A DNA stretch of 64,000 bases from Zopfochytrium polystomum (taxonomy: Eukaryota; Chytridiomycota; Chytridiomycetes; Chytridiales; Chytridiaceae). The DNA is taken from assembly GCA_025765615.1 (NCBI GenBank), contig JAIVFJ010000054.1, positions 275,777 to 339,776 on the forward strand. Reading direction: 5' to 3'. The notes beneath the pieces are model-generated. The model made no database searches. It was not told the DNA's origin and saw only the letters and a list, made by a program, of their open reading frames with translations. Position numbers and translations under genes: made by a program. Of the stretch, positions 28,282 to 40,547 are shown piece after piece. Position 1 is the first letter of the stretch, and every line of letters begins with the position of its first letter.

Positions 28282-31200
28282 CGGCAGACGATCGCCTCGT
28301 TCAGCCGAGGGTTGCACGCACCCCCCACACACACAGCACGCACACACACGATCGCGGGACGGCCCAGACCGATTGGTCGACCCGCGCCCCAGTATCTTCT
28401 GTTCTTTCTTTTTTTGTTCTTTTTTTCGTTTCGGTGTAATTTTTTTCGGGTTTCCAGGGTGATTTCATCGATTGACGCGATTGCGCTGGCCGTATTCATC
28501 CGACAGAGACAGAGAGAAAGGGCGTGATAGCATTAAGAGTGGCGTGGGAAGGAGGAAACCAAAGGCGACGTAGAGAGAAACAGAGAGAGAGAGAGAGAGA
28601 GAGAGTAACAAAAGGAGGAAGACAGACAGATAGACAGACAGACAGACAAAAAAAGCACGCACGCACGCGACAAGAAAAAAGCCGCCGAAGCCAATGTAAT
28701 CTGTTGGCCTCCATTTTTTTTCCCACGCATGCCCACTGATAGGCAGCAGCACGCACCTCCCCCTGTCAGGCTTTTTTTTTTCTCGCTAATTTCTTTCCTT
28801 CTTCTTTTTTCCGCGTGGGCAGCAACGTGGGCCTGTTCTTTCATATTTTTTTTGGTTTTTTTCTGTTTCAAAATCGCGTGCGGTTTCTATTTGTGTTGCT
28901 GTCTTTTCTGGTCATCGCGTGAGCCGAAAGCACTCTCCAGCCCGAACAACTAAACAAAATTAATAAAAAGAATTGCGAAAAAGTAAAAAGAAGACAGGAT
29001 TGCGGCATTTTTTTTATATCATTTTTCTGTGAGAATAACACAAAAACATTATATATTTTTGTCTTCTGATTCTTCTCTTTTTGTTTTAAAATTGTGGACC
29101 CCAGCATGTGAAAGTAAATCGTTATCAAGTTTTTTTAAAATTTTTTTTTGCCGAAGCCGCCCACCGATTGCGCGATTTCTGGGAATTTCTGGGAAATGTG
29201 CGCGTGACGTCACCGTTTGACCACGATGACGCGGCGATAACGACAACGAGAACGATTCAACAATTGAGAATGGGAGGACCAAAAACAGAAGAAAAAAAAA
29301 GAAAAAAAAAACATGGCAAGCGAGCAAATACATGTAAGCCAGCGCACGCGGCATAAATGCGCGCAGCAGCTTGGCCACAGCATCCGAACCGGAAGAAAGA
29401 GAAGCAAAACAAAAAGGCAAAACTAACAAAACAAAACAAAAAAGTAAAATATTTGAGATAAATAAAAGCTCAATGGAGAAGCAGGGGAACGAGGCTTCGA
29501 TTTTAGGACAATTCTCTTGTTGAAACAGACAGCACGAGACAGCACGCCCAGACCGACAAAGCCCGTGTCTTTTTTTCCCTTTCTTTTTTAGAGAGAGAGG
29601 AGCCGGACGCACGGCCACGCGCCTCCATGCCCTCGCCCGCCCACGATCGATTCGATTAGATATTAGTAGGATTTGCTAATAAATACATTCAGATGAAGAA
29701 ACTGGTTTGCAAACGTATATACTTTCGTCGAGACTTAGGAATCTCAGCGAACACCCAGCTCGCCTGCAATGTGGATGCATAGCCAGAAAGGTCAGCCAGG
29801 GGCTTTGCCTCAACTTGATCCCCTTGGACAGACGAGGGAATTGAGGGAGGATGGATATTAAGAGAGAGACTGCGAGGAGAAGGGAAAACAATCAAATCAA
29901 TCAATCAACTGCCTGCAAGTTTGAGCTGCCTCTGACTCTCTTCGGGACCTCGGGCTTGGAAAAAAGACATCTGTAAACAAGGACTGAAAAGCAACATTCC
30001 CCTGACTTCGCGGAAAAACCAAAAAGCGACAGGAAGCTCTTCTTTCCACGAAAAGCAGTGAAGTTGTACTTGTCATATGATATGCAGTGCGGGTCCACAG
30101 GATTCAAGTTTTAATCATGGAACAAAAAAATTCGCAAAAATTATTCTTACGCTGGGCCAACACACAAATAAAAAGAAAAGAAAAAGAAACAAAGCCCCAC
30201 ACCGCACACACCACCAGTTATGGAACTGACACCTTTTTTTCTAAAGGAGCCAACTCTTCGCACCTGAATAAAAATCGTTTCATATCAATTAATAGGAGTT
30301 CAGCGCTACTAAACTTAAAATGTGTCCTTACATGTGAGATTTTGGGAGTCCATCGCCATTCGTAGCAACGATGATGAAAAGTCGCGTTCATGCTGGTTAC
30401 AGCTTTGTTGACATATGTACTGGTTTAAAACTGAAAGAGTGTTGCTGAAGGAAATGACAGTTAGATTGGGGGGGCAACAAGAGAAGAGAGAGATTTGGAA
30501 AACAGGGCATTGGGAGGGTGAGACAGTTAAAAAGAGAGTATTTGCGCGAGCTTTAGCAACGGAACAGCTACTATTCAGGCTGTACACCCCGTTGAAAGAA
30601 ATACAAGTTCTTTGCTGCTCCTTGCTCCTCTCCGAATTAAATTCACAACAAGGATTGCTTCATGTGCATCCCTATTTTAGATATTTTTTGAACGTCATGT
30701 TTTTATTCTGCATCGATGAAAGGACTACTTCCTTCCCTCCACCCCTTTCCCCCTTTTAATGGGGTGACAAAGGCAACGGCACACCAGCTCTTCACTCTAG
30801 CTGCTGAAGTGATTCTGGAAAATAAAAAAGGGATGCCTGGTTTCCAGCCAACATCTCGATACTCTTTTCCTTTACCTGTATATACTGTACATGTGGTTGG
30901 CTTGACACTCTAGGCAGCAGCTGAAAGAGACGAATCTGGCCAAATTGGCTAAAATCCCCACCCCCACCGCTGGAGTTTGTTGGACGGCCTGCTGTCGCCA
31001 GTTTGAGCGGTTTGCTTTGGGGCGACGGCGCGATAAGAGCTCTGTGCGTGTCTGTCTGCCTGTCGCTGGCCCCTCTTCCCCCAGGATGCTTTTTTTTTAT
31101 TTATTTATTTATTTTTTTTTTTATGCCTCAACCCCCACTCCGTGGCGTGGTGGCGTCGGCATAAACGGCGTCGCGAATACGGTCCCACCCGGCGTTTGAT

Positions 31201-31530
31201 TGGTGCGACGCAGTTCTGTCCTGTGCCACCTCGTGTGCGCCCCCTCAATGTAGCATTGAATTTCCTGCGCGCTCATTGGCCCTCGCGACGCGCTCGCGCC
31301 ACACGCAGACACTGGACGTTCTTGTCTCTCGGCTTCCCTTTAACAAACAAACAGTGGGGACGATTCCAATCCATACAGTTGTGTGGCGGCACACGAAGGG
31401 GAGAGAGACAGACAAACAGAGAGCGACAGAGAGAGAGAGAGGCAGAGAGCGAGAGAGAGAAAACCAACGGTGAAAGCGAAAACTGCCTCCACCCGCTCCC
31501 GCCGGCTCCCGCCAGCCCCTCCACGCCAAC
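28280..31530. other. Long spacer without a gene; simple repeats and a CRE-like palindrome
   Basis: It holds a second (GA)n tract (about 28580-28604), a GACA/GATA tract (28621-28649) and T-rich stretches. The palindrome TGACGTCA at 29205-29212 is the consensus for CREB/ATF-type bZIP factors. ORFs here are short and composed of homopolymer-driven residues. Confidence 0.5.
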
Positions 31531-31538
31531 AACACGCA

Positions 31539-31545
31539 TATAAAA
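31539..31545 (+). promoter_or_regulatory. TATA box
   Basis: TATAAAA about 105 nt before the ATG at 31645, followed by a (CA)n leader. Confidence 0.5.
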
Positions 31546-31644
31546 TCGCCTTGAGACCTTCACACACACACACACACACACACACGCAGTCCTTCTGCTC
31601 TTCGGCCCCTACCTCCCAATCCACCTTCGAATAAAAAAACAAAC

Positions 31645-31998
31645 ATGTACCTGTCGCCACGCGTCGTCCTTGCCCAACTCCTTGCCGCGTGCCTCGCGCT
31701 TTCGTGCGTCTTTGTAAACGCCGCCGATGCAGCCCCGCTGAAGAAGTACGTCGGGAAAAGGCGACTTCCTTCCTCAACACGCAGATTTACACAAATCTCC
31801 CCCAACCCCAACCCCACGTCAAAAAAAAAAAAAAAAAAAAAAAAAGCAAACTCAAGCGCCGAGCAAGCACAAACTATTCCCTCGGCATCAGCGCCACCAA
31901 GGTTACCACCACTCAAGCGGGTAATAACGAATTCCGAGCGAGGCGGCAGCGCGAGTGGAGGGCGAGGAAATCGCACAATGTTTGAGAGAGGTAATTAA
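31645..31998 (+). CDS. Small secreted protein with signal peptide; gene structure uncertain
   Basis: The first 30 residues (LAQLLAACLALSCVFVNA) form a strong signal peptide with an AxA-like cleavage site. After KKYVGKR the ORF continues for 117 codons but runs through a 26-base A tract read as poly-Lys. That suggests this part is an intron. A GTACGT donor lies at about 31747, and a CATCAG acceptor near 31890 would open 'TKVTTTQAGNNEF...' in another frame. A TATA box and CA-rich leader precede it. AATAAA occurs at about 32193. Function unknown. Confidence 0.4.
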   Translation: MYLSPRVVLAQLLAACLALSCVFVNAADAAPLKKYVGKRRLPSSTRRFTQISPNPNPTSKKKKKKKKANSSAEQAQTIPSASAPPRLPPLKRVITNSERGGSASGGRGNRTMFERGN

Positions 31999-32473
31999 AA
32001 AAAAAAAAGGTCCGGAATAGGGGAAGGGTGCATTTCCCCCCTGTCTCTGTTTCTCTCTCCCTCTCACCCTCTCGCTCTTTCTCTCCTCCTCTTTCCTTTT
32101 CTCACTCTCTCTCCCTGCCTCAATCAGTTTGGTGTCCCTCGCCTGAAACAGATTTGTTCAGTCGCCTACCTCCGATTGTTCGAATGCGTTGAATAAATTG
32201 GACTAGTTTGTTCTGCAATTTTTTTCCCCGTGGTGTGTGTACCTACTGTTCTCTCTCAATGGCCGATTGCTGGGCTAGTCGGTGGAGAGGTTCCTTTGGT
32301 TGTGGGGATCGGAAAAAGCTGGGAAAAGAAAAAAAAAAAAAAAAAAAAAAAGCACTCACGCACATACGAAAAAATGAGAAAAGGCAGTCGGTACACGAAA
32401 TGGGCAAAAAACGATTCAGGTCCTCCGAACTTTCGCTCACTGACTCTCTTCTTTCACTTATGGGACGCTGCTC

Positions 32474-32511
<38 letters not shown>

Positions 32512-32538
32512 CTTGATCCTCCTCCTCGCCCCCATCAT
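31999..32538. other. Spacer with CT-rich, A-rich and (CA)n tracts
   Basis: Pyrimidine-rich at 32035-32120, an A tract at about 32329-32350 and (CA)n at about 32480-32507. No gene is seen. Confidence 0.6.
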
Positions 32539-34274
32539 TCACAGCCTGAACCTTCCCATGCGCTTGTTCGCGTTCTCAATCACATTGTACGGGTACGGCC
32601 TGGGCAGCGCCGACGCCTTGTCGAGCGCCAGCACGTCCTCGTCGGACAGCACAATCTCGGTCGCCTTCAAGTTCTCGTCGAGCTGCGCGCGCGTGCGCGC
32701 GCCAATGACGGGAGCCGTGACGGTGCTCTTCTGAATCAGCCAGCGCAGCGCGACGGCCGAAACCGGCGCGCCGTCGTGCTTCGCGGCGACGGCGTCCAGC
32801 GCGTCGACGGTGCGCCACGTCACCTCGTTGTCGAACGCCGAAAAGCTGGTCTCCGACCACCCGACCTTCTCGGCCCACTCCAGCCGCGACCCTTTCGCCG
32901 GGCCCGCGGCGCCGCGGCGGAACTTGCCCGCCAGCCACCCGCCCTTGAGCGGCGACCACGGCAGGCACCCGATCCCGAGCCGCCCGCATGTCGCCGCCAG
33001 GTCCAGCTCGTACCCGCGCTCCAGCAGCGAGTACTGCTGCTGGATCGTCGTCCACGACGCGAGGTTGTGCCGCTCCGACACCGCCGCCGACTGCTCTACC
33101 TGCGCCGCCGTGTAGTTGCTGCACCCGATGTAGAGCACTTTGCCCGCGCGCACAAAGTCGGTGAGGGTCGAGAGCGTCTCGAGGGGCGGCGTCGCCGCGT
33201 CCCACATGTGCATTTGGTAGAGGTCGATATAGGGCGTCTGCAGCCGCTCCAGGGAAGCTTCCAGCGCCTTGACGAGGTGCCGACGCGACGCGCCCATCTG
33301 GTTGGGGTCGGGTCCCATCGCGTTCACGGCTTTCGTCGCGACAACAATGTTGTCGCGCTCGCCCGTCTTCTGCAGCCACTTGCCGACCACCCTCTCGGAC
33401 GCACCGCCTCCGTAGACTGGATGATGCCAGGTTCAGTTTCGCATTTTAAGAGAGAGGGAGACCAAGAGAGATAGATGGGCGGGTCAGGCCGCGAGAAGTT
33501 GTTGAACGAAACCACAAACAGAAGCAACTCGGCCTCACCGTCGGCGGTGTCGATAAAGTTTCCGCCGCGCGCACGGAATGCGTCGAGCATCTCGAAAACG
33601 GCCTGCTCATCACTTTCCGTTGGAATTCGCCATGCGCCTCCGTCGCCAAAGGTCTGCGGCGTGAAAGGGAAGAACGGTTGTCAAAGTGAAAAACAGCGAG
33701 CGCAGGAGCAGCTGCTCACCATGGCGCCGAGGCATAACTCGGATACTTTGGTTCCTGGGAGATGCGTAGGGAGATGTAAGCGAGCGAGCGAGTTAGTGGG
33801 AGTGTTGAGAGTGATGGGCGGTAGCGGGTTGCGTGCGAGCGAATGACCGCGTTTGACTCTGCCACCCGAGAGCGGCCTGGGTGGCGCCGAGCAGTGAGTG
33901 GCTCGGGTGCATGGCGCGTGACGAACGAGCTCCCACCTCCTCACCCACCACTTCCCTCTCCAACCCAACCACCACTGCGCGCACCGAACGCAGCGCCTCC
34001 CTCCCCCCTCCCGACACGAGAGCGAGGCATCACAACGCCCCACCGACAGCCAACGAGCCTTCCATTCCACGACATATACTTCCTCCACATCGTCCCTCCT
34101 CTCTTCCGCCCATCTCCGTCCCATCAGCCTTCCTCCCCACCCTCCCCCTCCTCTACCTTCCCGTTCCCCTTCCCGTCCCCTTCCCTACTTCACCCCTCCC
34201 AACTCACCCGACGAGCCCAGGAAGCGCGTGGCCATCTTCTTCGGGCTGATGGTGGTGGTCGTTGCACTCGCCAT
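32539..34274 (-). CDS. Aldo/keto reductase, four exons
   Basis: Exons, in coding order: 34274-34208, 33754-33720, 33653-33539, 33416-32539. All junctions are GT-AG and the exons sum to 365 codons in phase. The 364-aa product is a TIM-barrel NADPH-dependent oxidoreductase. The N-terminus GTKVSELCLGAMTFG is typical. Catalytic tetrad: Asp and Tyr in FIDTADVYGGG, Lys in VVATKAV, His in YQMHMWD. IGCSNYTAAQV and the C-terminal VIGARTRAQLDENL (cofactor-binding) are family hallmarks. It fits the AKR branch that includes aryl-alcohol dehydrogenase-like and YajO/IolS-like enzymes; the substrate cannot be read from sequence. The cytosol is likely because no signal peptide is present. Exon 2 is only 35 nt. 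A (CT)n tract lies about 50 bp before the start. Confidence 0.9.
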
Positions 34275-34322
34275 TCTCACTGGTTTTCGGTTTCGGTTAA
34301 ACAGTCTCTTGTTCGTTTTGTT

Positions 34323-34356
34323 TTCTCTCTCTCTCTCTCTCTCTCACTCTCTCTCG
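34323..34356. repeat. (CT)n microsatellite
   Basis: About 34 bp immediately upstream of the aldo/keto reductase start codon ((GA)n in the gene's sense). Confidence 0.9.
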
Positions 34357-35453
34357 CTCTGGGAAGACAAAAATCATTCATGAGTAATATCCGTAGAAGA
34401 CAAAGGCCATTCTTGACAAGGAAGGCAACATCGCCCCAATTCAATCACCCAGACAACGACCACGACCAGGCTCATGGAAAAACTTACAATCTCTGGCTAT
34501 GGCTGTGGACACATCGACAAAAGAAGCATATAGTGAATGTATTATTTCTGCTCAACCCTTTCAACCCCAGCTCCAAAGTTTTGCCACTTTTTTTGCTGCC
34601 AGGCAGCCGTGTTCGTGCAGTTATGTCCAAATTCATCTGCAACTCATATCATTTGAAAGCCTCGCCAAAGCGCTTTGTGCTGCATTTCTTGTTATGCCAA
34701 TTGGATGCATGTGAGACTACACCAAGGTCTCAGTGATAAAGTCTAGGGATTTTATTCACAAAAACAAGCGTACCTGTCATAAAACCGCAAGGATTGGGAC
34801 CCCTATTATTATTCCCAGTTCTTTAGTTTCCAAGGCATTATCAAAGTGTATTTGCAGTTAACCCGTCTTTATTATTGGGCCTGCTTTTACTACTTTCGTC
34901 TTGACAGTTTCCGTTGCGCCAGGGTTTTCTCAACATATTTTCTATTTCGGTGACTAACAGAGACTGCCTGACTGCCTAGGGGTGGGGTGCCTGACAGGCT
35001 CTACCCCAAGCCCACCTAATTTATTATTTATTTTTGGCACTTGTACATACACGCATAGGGTTGGGGGGACTTGGAGCATTTGTGGTGGATGCTCCAAGTC
35101 AGGGGGTTGACTTGTCACTTTTCTCTCTCTGTTTTTGGGCCATTTCTCTTTTTCCTTTTTTCTTCAATCTGATTTCTGTCCTTTGGCACCAATACAGAGT
35201 CCCTTCAAATCCATCTGGCTCACAAGGTGAGGGTAGTGAGAGATGCTACACACCTGGGTGTGTACATGGTCCCTTAGTGGGGCTCCTCTTAAGGGGCCAT
35301 GGGTGGGGAATGCAGCTGGCCCCACCAGCGACTGTGTGACATTGCCGGCTCTGTGTTGGAGTGAGGATCCCCAGCGCTTGCCTGCCGCAATGGCAGTGGT
35401 GGTGGTGGTCGCGACGACAGCGTCGTCATCCCCAACCTTCCAAACCCTGCGAG
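34357..35453. other. Spacer, no gene seen
   Basis: The ORFs are short and overlap on both strands. Mixed composition; possibly old repeat sequence in the last 400 bp. Confidence 0.5.
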
Positions 35454-35761
35454 TGTTATGAATCACCCTCTGGAAACCTCTGGAACCTTCTAGAACATTC
35501 CTTCATGGAACCTTGTGGAACCTTTTGGAACCTTCTTTGCTTTCCTGACTTGTCTTGTTGTCATTGGTATCATTGGTATCATTGTATTACTAATTGCTCT
35601 TTCTGGAACTTTCTTTGAGTCTTGACAAGGAAGACTCTCAAAAGGTATAAAAGGGGGATGGGGGACCTGTCCCATCCCTCAAGTAAATTATTGTTTCCAA
35701 TACAATCATCACTCCTCTCAGTTCCTTGTCTGCATTGCCCTGTCCTGCCAAGTTCCTGACA
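35454..35761 (+). repeat. Solo gypsy LTR, short 308-bp form
   Basis: TGTTATG...CTGACA with target duplication GCGAG (35449-35453 and 35762-35766). The pentamer array is 35482-35536 with one pentamer changed (CTTTT). It is slightly diverged from the solo LTR at 19447 (for example AAGTAAATTATTG), so it is an older insertion. Confidence 0.92.
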
Positions 35762-35834
35762 GCGAGGGTGTTGGTGGCAGCGCCCTGCGCAGTCCCTGAC
35801 ACCTGAGAGTTCTATCTAAGAGTGCCTGCCTCCG

Positions 35835-36060
35835 TCCTATTGCTGTGAGAGTGAGATGTGTGAGTATGAGTGCAATGCGATAAAGCCCATTGGTCAAGTG
35901 ATCGTGCCGACGCAGCCTGGCAGGGTGTGTGTACGATCACAGGTGTTTCCGCGTGCGAGTTCCCTGCTGGCGACCCTCCAACCCCTACATAGTCGACTCC
36001 CTTCTCTCTCTCCCCCCTGTCGCTGGCGACGACAAGGAGTGTTAGGTTGCGCCCTGTCTG
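35835..36060 (+). repeat. Diverged copy of an unclassified dispersed repeat (copy B)
   Basis: Shares ordered blocks with the reverse complement of 18990-19240. Both copies lie a few hundred bp from a solo gypsy LTR, on the same side relative to the repeat's orientation. Confidence 0.5.
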
Positions 36061-36496
36061 TCCCATCACTATTAACCACTCCTGTTGTATTTGAGATTAG
36101 GTTCCTGAGATAAAAACCCCTGTTTCCCTCTTCTCTCTCTTTATTCTGCAGTTGTGTTGCGCCCTTGGGAGTGCCCTTATGTTTCCCCTCGCATCAGCCT
36201 GCAGCCACGCGAGTAATTGGTGCTCTGGCACTGATCCCTCAGAGGATTGTCCCTCTGAATGTTCATTCTTTGTGTTTGAGACCCCTGTTAGACAGATCAG
36301 TAGGGATACTTCATGGACTAGGCGAAGTAGTAGGGTTGAAACACCCCCTAGACAACAGCCCAATAAATTTAGTTTTAGTCTATTATTTGCTTTCCCTCCC
36401 TCTAGGGCCCAGATCCCAGGGTCAAAGGAGTGAGTATAGTCTCACATGCACAGCTTGTGTAATGCAGGGTTGAAAGGCCATTCCTACATATAGGCG

Positions 36497-36516
36497 AAGG
36501 ATCACTAGTGATCCTT
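36497..36516. repeat. 20-bp perfect palindrome
   Basis: Centred on CACTAGTG. Both halves match exactly. Confidence 0.9.
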
Positions 36517-36645
36517 TTTTCATTTGTTACTGATTTCATTTATTTTTTTAATTTTTTCCTCAAGGGGGTGCCGCTCACAAGCGACTGGAAGCCGTCACTG
36601 GGGTTTCAACTTCGATCTGCCTGCCAGAAAAAGTATTTCTCCCTC

Positions 36646-36667
36646 TTAAATAGGCCGGCCTATTTAA
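36646..36667. repeat. 22-bp perfect palindrome
   Basis: Centred on GGCCGGCC with AT-rich arms TTAAATA and TATTTAA. Confidence 0.9.
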
Positions 36668-37987
36668 ACAAAGTTGTAGAGGACATTTTTTCATTATTCA
36701 TGTGGCGATGTTTTCCTTGAGGTTTGGTTCACCAAAGGCGTCAGGAAATTTTTCTATGGGACCACTTATATATCGGATGACCTACTTGGATGATGAGTTA
36801 TTCTGACTTCTTCAAAGTGCAGAAGTCAGGTTTTCACGTTAAAAAGTTCACGAGTCTTCCAAACTTTTGAATGAACTATTCTACTACACTACTGATTCTC
36901 AGTAGAACTTGCAGCAGGCAGAAGGCCAAATCCTTTATCTAGGAATTTGTCTTTGGGGTTGAAAGGGTTAAACTCTGGGAATGTGAGTAACAGAGTTAGT
37001 TAGTGCACCGGCCGCTGGCCCTGTATGCATGTATGGTTTCGGATCCCTGCGCTAGAGTTGTCCTTTATCCAACATTGACCCAGTACTGTGTGCTTAGCAA
37101 GTCTGCGGAGGCGCCTTGGCTTCCTAACTGTAACGGCAAGTCCAGCACACATCTAGTTTGTACATAAACCCTTCCCCAGTGGCCCAGCGTACAGTGGGTG
37201 GCACTGGTTGGCCCAACAACTGCGACCTGTTTTCCCACAGCCACATTGCCCTCTGTGTTGGGTTTTAGAGCGTTCCCTGATGTCCAACGAAACAGACCAG
37301 CCTACACACGCTGAAGGCCCAGTCGTCGCAACGTTGGAATTGTCTTACCTTGGCGACACCAGCGGACAAAGGACAAAAACAGGAATCATGCGGGTTGGCC
37401 TGACGACTTTTGACATTGTGCAGTTTTTCATACAGCGTTGAGCAGAGCCGCAACGGTTGGGGATCGTCGTCTTGGTTTTTGCTTCTTTGTTTTTATGCCT
37501 TCCATTCTTTTTCAGTTGTGGTGTTTTTTTTTCCCCCCCTGAGGCGAAAAAACCACTGGGCACATTGGCAGCGGGTTGTGTTGACGGGGATGATTTTCCG
37601 GGCCGCCCAATCGAGGGGAACAGACACAATGTGTTACACGGTAGTTTTTCCGCAAAACCGCACACGCAAGATCGTTCGTTCGTTCGTTCGTTCGTTCGAC
37701 GAATCCGCCGTGACATGTTTCGTCTGTTCTCGCCGCCCCTCGGAACATATCGAGTTTTTCCGGATTTGGCTGTGTGTGTGTGGGTGCGAGCGATGAGCGC
37801 GGACGGAACGGGCGGCGGTCAGATCGGGGGAAAAAAAATAAAATAAAAAAGACGAACCGGTTTGTATGGAAACATCGAAAATTTTTTTGTTCGATTTTCT
37901 TTTCTTTCTTTTTTACACACGATTTATTTTCGCTTTTTCAATATTTATCTATTCTCAGTGTTGGGTTGAGAACAATAATAATAAATC

Positions 37988-40547
37988 ATGACTACTGTGG
38001 CCACGGCTCCGATCGCGTCGTCGCCGCCTGGGTCAACGCCGTCGTCGTCGTCCCCGTCGTCGTCTCGCACAGCCGCCGCCGGCACTAACGGACAAACAGC
38101 ATTATCGTCATTCCCACAACAACAACAACAACAACTGCACCAACTACACCAACTGCAACAACACAACCGCAAGCAACACGATTTAAGAGAGCAGCAGCAG
38201 CAGCAGGTGAACCCAACAATAATAGCAAAAACAACTACAACTGCAACAACAACGACAGCAACAGCAACAGCAGCATCAAGTGGCGCCCGCAGCGGCAGCG
38301 ACCTGCTGCCCAACACACCTTCTGCGCGCAGCTCTAACCCGCGATCCGCTGCTCTCCGTTCGTCGAACTCCCCCTCCCCTTCGCCACCACCACCGTCGTC
38401 GCGACAAAGCTCTCCATCCACCGCCACGACTCTTTCTCCCACGCATTCCAACAGCAGCAGTCCGCTGCTGATGCGCAAGCCCGCCGCATCGGCCGCCGAT
38501 TGGCCGCCGCCGCCGCCATCGCTGTCGTCCTCGTCGCCGTCGCGCCGCGGGGTTGGTGCGAGACAACCAGGCGCAGGGGGGGGCGTGCAGCCGACCAGCA
38601 CGGTCGTGTTCCTGCTCCAGGGCGGCCGCAACCGCATCATCCCGATGGGCGGGCTCGTGACGATGGGACTCCTCGGCTCGTGGCTGCTCGTCCAGAACCA
38701 GATGGTGTCGCTCATCTTTGGATCGCTCGTCGCCCTCGTCGGCGGGGCCGTCGTCTACTCGCACATGATGGCCGCCGCCGCCGTCGAGGAAAAGAGCGGA
38801 AAGGCGTCGTTCTCCCTCTCCGTCAACAGCGCCTCGTCCGACGCGGACCTGGACGGTCTCGACGGCCTCGACGACGACGACGACTACGGAGCTGCTTCTG
38901 GTCCGCTGTTCTACCACTTTTACCCGAGCATGCAGATCTTGGACTCGGCGGACGACCGCGACAAGCTGGCCGCCGCGGGCCTCGACTACTTCAAGTGAGT
39001 AGAGCAACCAGGCCTCAGAAGCAGCAAGAGTCGCGCGAGAAGGAAGCTTAGATTGCCCTCCGCATTTCGCGCCCTTTGCATTTCCCGCCACCGTGATACT
39101 CGCTCTTTCTTTTTCTTACTCGCTTCGCTGTGTTTCATCCTAACTCTTATTCTTCTTCTCTTTCTCTTTTCGCTTCCCACGCGCTTCCCCCAGGGTCTTC
39201 TTTGGTCCAGCCTCGGGACCGCGCGGGTTCGCAACGTGCGGCTTTGAGCGCGAGCTCTGCGCGCTCGCTCGCGAGGGCAAGCTGTCGAACGAGAAATGGC
39301 TTGCGGTACGTAGGACGACAGTCGTGGGAGAGGTGTGGGGTGGCTGGCAACGAGGATGAGGATGATGAGGATGAATGAGGGGCTGTCAAAACGCCTGCCA
39401 TCGACGCGATCCGATTCTGCCGAATTTCTTTCTTTTTTCTTTTTCTTCCTTTTTTTTTTTTTTTTTTGTTTTTTTTGCATTTCCATCAGCCTGCCCAAGT
39501 TCTGTGTCTGACAATCCTCTTTCCCTTGCAGGGCGCGTCGACGGGTGCGCTCAGATTTGTCGCCCTCATCACATCGCTCGTGTCCGAGGCCGACGCGAGC
39601 GACCAGCTGAAGGAGCACTTTTGCGAGATGACCTACCGCATCGGCGACACCCCCGCCATCCTCCGCGGCATGATGGAAGCCTGCTACCGCATCTGCCTGC
39701 CGCCCTCTCATATCGACGCCGTCCTCAACCACCCGACCCTGCGCCTCGCCATCTTTGTCGCCCAGGTCAATCCGCGCTACGCGGACTACCCCGAGTGGCG
39801 CTTCAAGTGCCTCGCCGCCTGGTACGCCGCCCGCCACGTCTTTGACACCACCAAAGTCGCAGAGATGCTGTCGCGCGTCTGCTTCTACTCGGGCGACGAG
39901 GCGCCAGAGTTTCTCGCCGACGGCTTGGGCGGGAAGGAGAGCGTGCGGTTCGTCAAGCTGACGCGGGACAACATTTACGAGGTGTTGCACGCGACGACTT
40001 GCGTGCCGTACGTTCAGGTAAAAAAGGACTCGAGATGCTTTTGCCTTGATCGATATAGCCATTTTCGAATTAAAGCTTGGCTACTTGCAACTCGTCCTTG
40101 TTCCACATCCAGGAACACTGCACGCACATCACGGGCGTAGGCACTGGCCTCTTCTTTGACGGCGCGTTGACCGACTTCTCCATGAACACCCACCTCACCA
40201 GCCCGTCCCACCCAGGCCTCCTCCTCTCCGACTCCCTCACGCGCCTCTCGCTGCGCCCGACCGTCTTCGACTCTTACACCCCCTGGCGCGCCCCGCCCGC
40301 CGCCCTCTTCACCCACGCCTCGGTAGTCTGCCCGACCCAGGCCTTTGTCGACCGCCTCCCCGACAGGAAGCTGCCGCACATCCGCGACTGGTTCAACCCG
40401 TCTTACATTGCGTTCCCAGAGTCGCGCAAGAGAAACTGGCGAGAGTGCTTCCGACGCGCCGTCGAGGACTGGCCCGCGTCCGAGGCCTTGCTCGACGCCG
40501 AGGTCCTTGATAGGCTTCATGACGTCGGCGAGCGGGTGGTCGCGTGA
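37988..40547 (+). CDS. Membrane-anchored patatin-like phospholipase, four exons
   Basis: Exons 37988-38994, 39194-39305, 39532-40017, 40113-40547, all GT-AG, 680 codons in phase. Residues 1-200 are Ser/Pro/Thr-rich with Gln runs (QQQQQLHQLHQLQQ). Two hydrophobic stretches (about 221-262, GLVTMGLLGSWLLV and SLIFGSLVALVGGAVVY) should hold it in a membrane. The patatin core follows: an oxyanion-type loop GPASGPRGF (about 340-348), the nucleophile elbow GASTG with Ser at about 376, and the DGA motif with Asp at about 551 (LFFDGALTDF). Patatin-like proteins are Ser-Asp dyad lipid acyl hydrolases. 'LHATTCVPY' before the Asp matches the family's A-S-x-x-P block. The substrate (phospholipid, lysolipid or triacylglycerol) is unknown. 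Confidence 0.8.

Larger units (their letters stand above)
36061..37987. other. Spacer without a recognised gene
   Basis: Contains two perfect palindromes (listed), a GTTC tetranucleotide run at about 37674-37698 and a weak tRNA-like stretch near 36990-37055 with a B-box-like GGTTTCGGATCCC. The last ~200 bp is AT-rich upstream of the patatin-like gene. Confidence 0.5.

Noticed and set aside
27963..28527. ORFs made of CVCVCV, RERERE and SLSLSL repeats
   Set aside because: Translations of (GT)n and (GA)n microsatellites, open in several frames by composition alone.
32576..33379. 267-codon Arg/Gly/Ala-rich ORF overlapping the aldo/keto reductase
   Set aside because: GC-rich shadow frame; the overlapping frame encodes a full aldo/keto reductase with its catalytic tetrad.
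36980..37060. tRNA gene candidate with B-box-like GGTTTCGGATCCC
   Set aside because: I could not form a complete cloverleaf; no matching acceptor stem was found.
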